A stretch of 5,493 nucleotides of DNA from Chitinophagaceae bacterium (GTDB taxonomy: Bacteria > Bacteroidota > Bacteroidia > Chitinophagales > Chitinophagaceae): positions 1-5,493 of the forward strand of contig JANYEU010000136.1 of the NCBI GenBank assembly GCA_025362915.1, read 5' to 3'. Position 1 is the first letter of the stretch; each line of letters opens with the position of its first letter. Below, one piece after another: positions 1 through 4,993 of this stretch. Below the pieces are notes generated by a model that saw only the letters and a program-made list of their open reading frames with translations, did no database searches and had not been told where the DNA came from. A program made the translations under genes and the position numbers.

Positions 1-55
1 TAAACAAATATTAAAATTAACACCAAAAGCTGTCAAGTAATTTCAGGAGGGGTCA
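1..55. repeat. 55-bp direct repeat, copy 1
   Basis: This stretch recurs without a mismatch at 105-159, an offset of 104 bp. It begins at the window edge, so it may extend further left. It ends with AGGAGGGGTCA, and the heptamer GGGGTCA is at once repeated (49-55 and 56-62). The 49 bp between the copies (56-104) contain a weaker echo of the repeat, an AAAGCTGT followed by an AAGTAAT, which suggests an older internal duplication. The simplest reading is one complete 104-bp tandem unit plus a partial second one. No open reading frame with a start codon explains it. Its function is unknown. Confidence 0.9.
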
Positions 56-104
56 GGGGTCAAACAAAGCTGTATCCTTGCATAAGTAATAACCCAAATT
101 ACAG

Positions 105-159
105 TAAACAAATATTAAAATTAACACCAAAAGCTGTCAAGTAATTTCAGGAGGGGTCA
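105..159. repeat. 55-bp direct repeat, copy 2
   Basis: Exact second copy of 1-55. Identity stops at 159, and two bases later the 21-bp core array begins, so the second 104-bp unit appears to be cut short or replaced by the array. The exact match over 55 bp implies a recent duplication or active homogenisation. Confidence 0.9.
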
Positions 160-160
160 A

Positions 161-380
161 GCTCCGGATAGGGCAGTGAGGTCTCCGGACAGCAAAAATA
201 CATCTCCAGATAGGGTAGTGAGGTCTCCGGATAGTAAAAATACATCTCCAGATAGGGCAGTGAGACCTCCGGATAGCAAAAATACATCTCCAGATAGGGT
301 AGTGAGGTCTCCAGATAGCAAAAATACATCTCCAGATAGGGCAGCGAGGTCTCCAGATGCCGAAATAGACCTCCGGATGG
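161..380. repeat. Two-tier tandem array: 21-bp spaced cores within 42-bp units
   Basis: Eleven copies of the 11-bp core TCTCCRGATAG or a close variant begin at 161, 182, 203, 224, 245, 266, 287, 308, 329, 350 and 370. Ten-base spacers alternate between CAAAAATACA-like and GGYAGTGAGG-like sequence, so the true unit is 42 bp. The first core (G in position 1) and the last two (ending GATGC and GATGG) are degenerate, as is usual at array edges. Several cores contain TCCGGA, a perfect palindrome. The spacing equals about two turns of B-DNA, so all cores would face the same side of the helix. Since 42 is a multiple of three and the unit lacks stops in several frames, it gives repetitive open frames on both strands (14-residue periods). 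I regard these as by-products, not genes. It is not a CRISPR array because the spacers are not unique. Protein-binding array or inert minisatellite are both possible. Confidence 0.93.
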
Positions 381-452
381 GGTGAATATGCCTTTGAACG
401 GTCTGGTTTCATTAGATTTTTCCCACTTTGGCTTAAAACACCCTCCTTTTTT

Positions 453-490
453 AATATAAAAGGAAGGCTTCGCTGTGAGCGAAACCTTCC
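453..490 (-). terminator. Intrinsic terminator of the porin-imelysin-cytochrome cluster
   Basis: Read on the minus strand, a 13-base arm (GGAAGGTTTCGCT, 490-478) is followed by a 3-base loop and the matching arm (AGCGAAGCCTTCC, 474-462). They pair fully in RNA with a single G-U pair. The stem is followed immediately by TTTTATATT. It starts 18 bases past the stop codon of the cytochrome gene, so it is well placed to end the transcript. Going the other way the stem has a C-A mismatch and no T run follows, so it acts mainly on the minus strand. Confidence 0.9.
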
Positions 491-508
491 TCTGGGGTCA
501 ATTATCCC

Positions 509-1882
509 TTAAAGAGATTGTATAAACTTCAATATCTTGGTTCTGTCTGCATTACTCAATTGCATAAAGGCCTGCTTGGCATTTTCTGCCTCTCCGCCAT
601 GCCATAGAATGGCTTGCTCTATGGTTGTGGCACGTCCATCATGCAGGTAATAGGGTGTGCCATTTGTTTTACCAAATAATCCTATACCCCACAAAGGCAT
701 CGTGCGCCATTCATTGCCGGTGGCTAAAAAGTCGGGACGATTATCGGCTAATCCATTGCCCATATCGTGCAATAAAAAGTCGGAATAAGGATGAATGCGT
801 TGGTTGCTTAATGCCGGTAGGGTTAAATCGATACCTGTTTGTATGGTTTGACGGTGGCAGCCCGAGCAGTTTATCTGTGTAAACAATTGCTGCCCAGCTT
901 TTACATCCACATCGGTTGTATTGCGTCTGGCAGGTACCGCCAATGTTCTTACATAGAATATGGCAGCGTTCAATGTACTATCAGGAATATCCTTATTAGG
1001 TTTTGCATTTGCCGTTTGTGCCTGACCATAAGAAGCCTCTTGCCCAAATACATAGCTTGTTATGCCCATATCCTGCTGGTAGGCTGCAGCAACCTGCACT
1101 GCCAATGCAGATGTGTTGGCTTTTAATCCAAATCGACCTATTTCCATCTTTTGCGAATATGGATTGAATACATAATTGGCTTTTCCGCTTATGCCATCAT
1201 GATTTTTATCCCCGGCATCCACGAAAGAGAGGATGGTTTGCGCTGGAATATTATCTATCAACCCTCCACCAAATACGGGTGGGGCAAGCCTTGGAGATAA
1301 CATATAGGATGCGGGCAAGGGCGTGTACGGATTGTAAACATTATAAGTAGGTTGGCGTAAGGCAACCACAGTGCCATCGGGATAAGTTACAGAAAGGCTG
1401 GTATAATTGATACTTATCTGCGCTTCGGGTTTTGATCCTATCAATGATTGATCTTGCAATTGTAATCCGAAGCCATCTGCCGCCAATGGTCCGCCATGCA
1501 AATCCTTGCCGGGAACACTTATCCTGAATAACAACGATGAAGTGGACTGACCAGCGGTTGGTGTGCCCTTACCATCATTGTGGTGGCAGGAAATGCAGGA
1601 TACATTATTGAATACTGGGCCTAATCCACCAAAAATTGGTGCAGGATTGGATACAAAAGTTTGTTCGAATGCCTTGTCTCCAAATTCATGTACCTGCCCG
1701 TCCCTTTCTGACAGTCCGTCTATTTCATGTGTAAAGGCGTGTGAAGTTTCGTCAAATACGGTGGCTGCCCCTCCAGATAATCTTTCATCAAATCCATCCT
1801 CGTTAAATATGCCTACCTTATTACACATGGTGTAGAGTAATAAGAGTGCACATAAACAAGAAAATACAATTGTCTTCTTCAT
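509..1882 (-). CDS. Di-heme c-type cytochrome oxidoreductase (DUF1111 / COG3488 'thiol oxidoreductase' family)
   Basis: A 457-residue exported protein. An N-terminal hydrophobic segment after MKK (residues 4-19) ends in YTMC; Cys20 could be lipidated, but Met at -1 is not a normal lipobox residue. Two covalent heme c sites are visible, CISCH at 96-100 and CSGCH at 339-343. Between them GDKNHDG (224-230) looks like a calcium-type loop with D225, N227 and D229. The C-terminal part has family hallmarks: LHDMG (371-375; M374 or H372 could be a distal ligand), RTMPLWG (393-399) and LHDGRA (413-418) followed by E422, H428 and E431. These place it in the di-heme peroxidase/MauG-like superfamily. Family members are predicted to do periplasmic electron transfer; the 'thiol oxidoreductase' name is a database label and the true substrate is unknown. 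It is the last gene of the cluster, 65 bp after imelysin. Complete, with no sign of decay. Confidence 0.93.
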   Translation of the reverse strand: MKKTIVFSCLCALLLLYTMCNKVGIFNEDGFDERLSGGAATVFDETSHAFTHEIDGLSERDGQVHEFGDKAFEQTFVSNPAPIFGGLGPVFNNVSCISCHHNDGKGTPTAGQSTSSLLFRISVPGKDLHGGPLAADGFGLQLQDQSLIGSKPEAQISINYTSLSVTYPDGTVVALRQPTYNVYNPYTPLPASYMLSPRLAPPVFGGGLIDNIPAQTILSFVDAGDKNHDGISGKANYVFNPYSQKMEIGRFGLKANTSALAVQVAAAYQQDMGITSYVFGQEASYGQAQTANAKPNKDIPDSTLNAAIFYVRTLAVPARRNTTDVDVKAGQQLFTQINCSGCHRQTIQTGIDLTLPALSNQRIHPYSDFLLHDMGNGLADNRPDFLATGNEWRTMPLWGIGLFGKTNGTPYYLHDGRATTIEQAILWHGGEAENAKQAFMQLSNADRTKILKFIQSL

Positions 1883-1883
1883 A

Positions 1884-1947
1884 ATATCATTTTTGATAAG
1901 CCGAGCAGATTAAAAACCTCTTGCGTCTTTGCCTATCTACCCTGCCT
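1884..1947 (-). other. Imelysin-cytochrome gap with purine-rich repeat and small hairpin
   Basis: On the transcribed strand the imelysin stop is followed at once by an AGGCA...GATAGGCAAAGA tract; its 11-mer ATAGGCAAAGA (1936-1926) recurs exactly in the porin-imelysin gap. Close to the next start codon lies TATCA-TTTT-TGATA, a 5-bp hairpin (about 1886-1899). I see neither a TAnnTTTG box nor a Shine-Dalgarno sequence before the cytochrome ATG, so it is most likely translated from the shared transcript. Confidence 0.6.
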
Positions 1948-3030
1948 CTAATAGTCTTTAATTTTTGTTTGGATAAATGGCAACAAATCGTCTTCCAATG
2001 TACTTTTCAGCGTAGCCAATGACTGCATGGTCTGTTGTATCTGGAAGCGTTGAGAAACAATGGCATCCTCATAATAAACCGTAATGTTACTGAATGAATT
2101 TATTGATGCCGTAATTTGGCTTTGGATGGTATTGTCGAGCGACTTGTTCTTTGCAGCAACAAGATCCTTTAATCCCTTGCCACCGTTTACGCCGAGATAT
2201 ACACTCTGCAAGCCTATAATGTTATTTTTAAAGTCTATCAATGAATTACCAGAATAGGGCGACTCTACCAATTGTGGATCTTTGGCTGCGAAAGGTTCTT
2301 CCATCTTGCCAGTGCCCACCTCATTACATATATCTATCATGGCACTAACCATTGCAACATATACCTCTTTCTTTTTGGCATACTTTGTATCTGTACCGCC
2401 TGCATTAATCACTTCTTGGGCAAAGTTTACGGGGGCAGAACTCCAGCTTAAATACAATGCATTGCAGGTATTGGTGATGTCGCTTGATAAGCTAACCATA
2501 TATTGCTTCTGCCTTGCGGTAATATCTGCCGCCTTTTTAGCCCCATGATTACCAAAAATAATATACTCTATGGGATGAAATCCTCTTAGCGAAAGGGTAA
2601 GATTCTGAATATCGCTCACCATTAATGGATTGCTACTTGTAATTAAAGAGTCCAGCTGTACATAATCGGTAGGCCATGTATCCATATTAGGGTCGTAGTC
2701 ATTATCCTCTACCGGACCAAACAGAAAACCCTCAGATTGCTCCCATACTTCCCTAAGAGACTTCCAAGAAGTTCGGGCTACCAATAAGTTACTATCAGTG
2801 GTGTTTGCATTCAAATTCTGTAGTGCGGTATTAAAATTAGAAGCCGACACACTTAGCTTCAGGTAGCTATTCAATGCAATATTGTTGGTAAAGTCTGTAA
2901 GCACCTGTTTCTCCAAAGTGGTAAACTCTACAGTTGTATTGGTTGCTTCTGGTGCCTTATTACAGGCCGAAGTACTAAGTAGTAATGCAACAATTGCACA
3001 TACGGATGTTGAGCTTATTATTTTTTTCAT
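1948..3030 (-). CDS. Imelysin family lipoprotein (peptidase M75-like)
   Basis: A 360-residue envelope protein. The signal peptide MKKIISS... has a hydrophobic core (10-19) and ends TSAC with Cys23; Thr at -3 is off the strict lipobox, but Cys-Asn-Lys after a Ser/Ala is common in Bacteroidota lipoproteins, so I expect an outer-membrane lipoprotein facing the periplasm or surface. The family signature GxHxxE is intact as GFHPIE (G150, H152, E155). The other imelysin hallmark, a W...W.QSEGFLFGP block, is present (W89, W96, S99-P106). The length fits single-domain imelysins, which are helical and built from two related halves. The family includes iron-regulated IrpA/COG3487 and the EfeO metal-binding domain; the GxHxxE motif is thought to bind metal, and peptidase activity is not secure. 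It lies between the porin and the di-heme cytochrome, which agrees with the known IrpA-COG3488 pairing. Confidence 0.93.
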   Translation of the reverse strand: MKKIISSTSVCAIVALLLSTSACNKAPEATNTTVEFTTLEKQVLTDFTNNIALNSYLKLSVSASNFNTALQNLNANTTDSNLLVARTSWKSLREVWEQSEGFLFGPVEDNDYDPNMDTWPTDYVQLDSLITSSNPLMVSDIQNLTLSLRGFHPIEYIIFGNHGAKKAADITARQKQYMVSLSSDITNTCNALYLSWSSAPVNFAQEVINAGGTDTKYAKKKEVYVAMVSAMIDICNEVGTGKMEEPFAAKDPQLVESPYSGNSLIDFKNNIIGLQSVYLGVNGGKGLKDLVAAKNKSLDNTIQSQITASINSFSNITVYYEDAIVSQRFQIQQTMQSLATLKSTLEDDLLPFIQTKIKDY

Positions 3031-3062
3031 TGTGTGTATGTTTAAATTGTTGTTATTAATTT

Positions 3063-3158
3063 AGGCAAAGAGGAAATAGGCAAGGAGGAAAAGAATTTTA
3101 ATACATTTCCTTAATAAATTACAAAGAGTGTATCTCTTTGCCTATTTCCTATTTGCCT
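3063..3158. repeat. Inverted repeat, 21-bp arms, between porin and imelysin genes
   Basis: The left arm 3063-3083 is the reverse complement of the right arm 3138-3158 with one mismatch in 21. A few further bases inside can pair using G-U. The loop is 54 nt. In the minus-strand transcript the arms are AGGCAAATAGG... and ...CCTCTTTGCCT. They are built from the same motif as the neighbouring purine-rich repeats, so this is an inverted copy of that repeat family. The structure could protect or process the mRNA between the barrel gene and the downstream genes. Confidence 0.85.
3122..3140 (-). other. Small perfect hairpin overlapping the inverted-repeat arm
   Basis: CAAAGAG and CTCTTTG (3122-3128, 3134-3140) form a perfect 7-bp stem with a 5-base loop. 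On the minus strand it is followed by TAATTTATT, a poor T tract. Bases 3138-3140 are also needed by the 21-bp inverted repeat, so the two folds compete at that edge. It could be a weak terminator or attenuator after the porin gene. Confidence 0.5.
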
Positions 3159-3218
3159 ATCCCCCTCTTTGTCTCTTTTCCTCTTTGTCTATTGCCTCCT
3201 TGCCTATTCCCTCACTTC
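3135..3218 (-). repeat. Degenerate purine-rich repeat after the porin stop codon
   Basis: On the plus strand the tract is a run of imprecise units such as TCTTTGCCTAT (3135-3145), ATTTGCCTAT (3151-3160), TCTTTGTCT (3166-3174 and 3182-3190) and CTTGCCTAT (3199-3207). On the transcribed strand this reads as AATAGGCAAAGAGG-like units of about 14-16 bases, starting right after the TAG. Similar AGGCAATAGG-type intergenic repeats are common in Bacteroidota genomes as far as I recall; their role is not established. Confidence 0.75.
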
Positions 3219-4451
3219 CTAGAAAGAATATCCAATGCCTAGATTAAAGAAGCTGTTATTCTGTTGGTAAGGCAATGCATTGGGCGCAGGATTGATAACC
3301 AAATCTGGGTTTTGTGCGCCTGTGTGCATCAAACGTACATCTGTTTTAATCACCACATTCGGTATCGGCAAATAACTAAGCCCTATTATAACGTGTGTTT
3401 GCTTTTCAGTGCCATCATAAATAGCTTTTGGTGGCGCAGGAGTGGTTGCATTCAAGTCGAATACTTCTGCCCTTACAAAACTGATGAATTGTTTATTGGT
3501 CTTATTATTATACAACCAGTTACATCCTACCTCGGCATAAGCCCCATACATGCCCGAAGCAACATTTTTTGCATAGGCAGTGTTTACCTTGTCGACATCA
3601 GGATAAGAAATATAGGTTACCAATGCCTTTGCAGAAAAAGCGTTGTGGTTATACTGCACATCCGCTTCGCCCAGAAATATTGGCGTACCAAAAGCACCAC
3701 TATTCAATCCCAAACTATCTGCACTACGCTTGTTTAGCCCCACAGTTCCGCCTGCATAACCTGATAGCTGAAACTTAAAATCTCTCCAATTTGATTGTAC
3801 AGATGCCGTAACCGCCAAGTTATTAGCCGTTGCATTTCTTCCTTCTGCCCTACCTTCCCTTATGCCAGAGCCATGCTCAAAGCCCACACTATTCAATCCA
3901 CTCATCAAAGCCAAAGAATAATTTACGGGTGCATGATTGAGCGAACCATACAATGCCACACCAAGTTCGCGCCAGGTGGCAGGAATTATTTGTTGCTCCA
4001 CCAATGGGCGTTCCACACCATTGAAGTTTACAGGCAAATGGTTTTCATTCAGCAATCCTATCCTTGGCACAAACAAACCTGCTATGATGTATTGCTTTGG
4101 GTTTAAATTAAACTTCAAATACAATTGCTCCATCGATACCTCTCCGCCACTTTCGCCACCGGCTACTTTGGCATCTTCTATTTCCAATTCGCTAAAAACA
4201 GAAATCTTATTATTAAATTGATGTCCTACAAACAACACCGCCCTTTCCAGATTAAGTACAGATTCTTGCTTATTAAAATCCCGTTGATAGAATGCACTCC
4301 CATAACCAGATAAAACTGTTTTACTACTGCTGATGCCAGCATTTAAAGAATCTTCGTTACTTAATACCAACTGTTGTGCCTGTGTTCGGTACTGTCCATA
4401 CCCACCTACTGTTATTACAAAACCAGCTACTAACCCTGCTACTTTTCTCAT
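3219..4451 (-). CDS. Outer-membrane beta-barrel protein, OprO/OprP-like porin
   Basis: A 410-residue protein with a signal peptide (MRKVAGLVAGFVITVGG, cleavage probably between residues 19 and 27). The rest alternates polar and hydrophobic residues as in transmembrane beta strands and ends in GIGYSF, with the terminal aromatic residue used for barrel insertion. Segments typical of phosphate-selective-porin-like proteins in Bacteroidota are SELEIEDAK (87-95), a strand giving GLFVPRIGLLNE (125-136), and IPATWRELGVALYG (156-169), where the barrel loops back. This family classification is by recognition; substrate choice cannot be inferred, and 'phosphate' should not be read into it. It is first in the cluster, 188 bp before imelysin, and faces the protease gene across a divergent region. 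No Shine-Dalgarno sequence precedes the ATG; the leader is A/T-rich. It may pass small solutes or metal complexes to the downstream proteins (inference). Confidence 0.75.
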   Translation of the reverse strand: MRKVAGLVAGFVITVGGYGQYRTQAQQLVLSNEDSLNAGISSSKTVLSGYGSAFYQRDFNKQESVLNLERAVLFVGHQFNNKISVFSELEIEDAKVAGGESGGEVSMEQLYLKFNLNPKQYIIAGLFVPRIGLLNENHLPVNFNGVERPLVEQQIIPATWRELGVALYGSLNHAPVNYSLALMSGLNSVGFEHGSGIREGRAEGRNATANNLAVTASVQSNWRDFKFQLSGYAGGTVGLNKRSADSLGLNSGAFGTPIFLGEADVQYNHNAFSAKALVTYISYPDVDKVNTAYAKNVASGMYGAYAEVGCNWLYNNKTNKQFISFVRAEVFDLNATTPAPPKAIYDGTEKQTHVIIGLSYLPIPNVVIKTDVRLMHTGAQNPDLVINPAPNALPYQQNNSFFNLGIGYSF

Positions 4452-4480
4452 GTACTACTATCTTATTTAATTTTTTAAAG

Positions 4481-4522
4481 TGCGGCGAAAGTAGCCGTCG
4501 GAGGTTAGGGGGTTATGCCGCA
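4481..4522. promoter_or_regulatory. Dyad spanning the porin promoter region
   Basis: TGCGGC (4481-4486) and GCCGCA (4517-4522) are perfect inverted arms 30 bp apart in an unusually GC-rich island of this AT-rich gap. One arm abuts the candidate -7 box and the other lies in the -30 to -40 zone. This could be an operator, but six-base arms can arise by chance. Confidence 0.3.
4486..4493 (-). promoter_or_regulatory. Candidate -7 box for the porin-led cluster
   Basis: The minus strand reads TACTTTCG, one base away from the Bacteroidota -7 consensus TAnnTTTG. Transcription would start near 4478-4482, giving a leader of about 30 nt before the ATG at 4451. No TTTG is seen at the usual -33 spacing. 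Confidence 0.4.
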
Positions 4523-4950
4523 TCGGGAAAAGGACGTTACGGAATCGGGAATTGCGAGAATGGGTCATAAAGAATAAGGTAACAGATCAAACGCATCAAA
4601 TTTTGTATTATTGGAAGACTTGAGAATCAACAGGAAGTGCTTATATTCAAATTTTCGGCGTTTCTTTATCCGCTAAGTATATGCTTGCGATGATGTATTT
4701 CTTTTCGTTATCAATTCAATGTTTGGTTTTACAAATAATTTCAATCCGTTTCCTTAATGCGCGCTATCAATGCTTGATGTGAATGGTTGGTACTGGGTTC
4801 TTCTAGTAACGTTGGCAAACCCGTTCTAAGAAGCCGGAAATTTATTTAAGGATACCCATCACCCAAACATATCAACCATACAATAATACCGTTTATAAAA
4901 ACCTTTGTTAATGACTATCCAATTTTAAAATATGTAACGGCTTATTGCCC
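4494..4950. other. Divergent intergenic stretch with no gene recognised
   Basis: About 460 bp between the two candidate promoters. I find no tRNA, rRNA or known riboswitch shape. GC content is raised near 4481-4560 and falls to the right. Small dyads occur, such as ATCAA-TGC-TTGAT (4766-4778). A 34-codon minus-strand open stretch at 4744-4845 contains GLPTLLEEPS and QALIARIKE, which faintly recalls a segment of IS110-type transposases; stops flank it on both sides and no continuation was found. I do not call it a gene. Confidence 0.5.
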
Positions 4951-4958
4951 TATTTTTG
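4951..4958 (+). promoter_or_regulatory. Candidate -7 box for the tail-specific protease gene
   Basis: TATTTTTG fits the Bacteroidota TAnnTTTG consensus fully. Transcription would start near 4962-4966. This leaves about 30 nt before the ATG at 4994 but fewer than a dozen before the ATG at 4973, and so favours the downstream start. A good TTTG at -33 is missing. Confidence 0.5.
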
Positions 4959-4993
4959 AGCATTCTTTCTCTATGCAACAAATATTGAACTTT

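Larger units (their letters stand above)
3031..3218 (-). other. Porin-imelysin gap (188 bp)
   Basis: Contains no gene. It starts, in transcription direction, with a degenerate purine-rich repeat directly after the porin stop, then a small hairpin and the second arm of a long inverted repeat. It ends in an A-rich leader (AATTTAAACATACACACA) before the imelysin ATG. No clear TAnnTTTG box is present; the nearest is CCTCTTTG, two mismatches away. Co-transcription with the porin is therefore the simplest view, with possible attenuation or processing here. Confidence 0.6.

Noticed and set aside
8..36. TTGACA-N17-TAATAT on the minus strand inside the 55-bp repeat (and again in copy 2)
   Set aside because: The -10 part matches only four of six bases, the main sigma factor of Bacteroidota uses TTTG/TAnnTTTG elements, and such matches are frequent in AT-rich DNA.
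161..380. CRISPR array
   Set aside because: The spacers are only 10 bp and alternate between two fixed sequences instead of being unique; there are no cas genes in the window.
137..412. Repetitive open frames on both strands over the 21-bp array (14-residue periods such as RSPDSKNTSPDR or LPYLEMYF)
   Set aside because: The 42-bp unit is a multiple of three and happens to lack stops, so several frames stay open at once. There is no signal peptide, homology or start context to single one out.
625..1835. Plus-strand open frames of 85-95 codons inside the cytochrome gene
   Set aside because: They are antisense shadows of a well-supported gene and their translations resemble no family.
3063..3158. 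Insertion sequence or MITE in the porin-imelysin gap based on the inverted repeat
   Set aside because: No target-site duplication is seen and the arms are made of the same degenerate repeat as the flanking tract, so local repeat inversion explains it better.
3264..4570. Plus-strand open frames up to 157 codons inside and beside the porin gene
   Set aside because: They are antisense to a gene with a signal peptide, a barrel pattern and a C-terminal Phe. Their products are rich in Cys, His and Tyr as expected from non-coding frames.
4658..4782. Short hydrophobic plus-strand frame starting MLAMMYFFSLSIQCL in the divergent gap
   Set aside because: Only about 33 codons, no promoter or leader features, and no recognisable toxin or membrane-peptide family.
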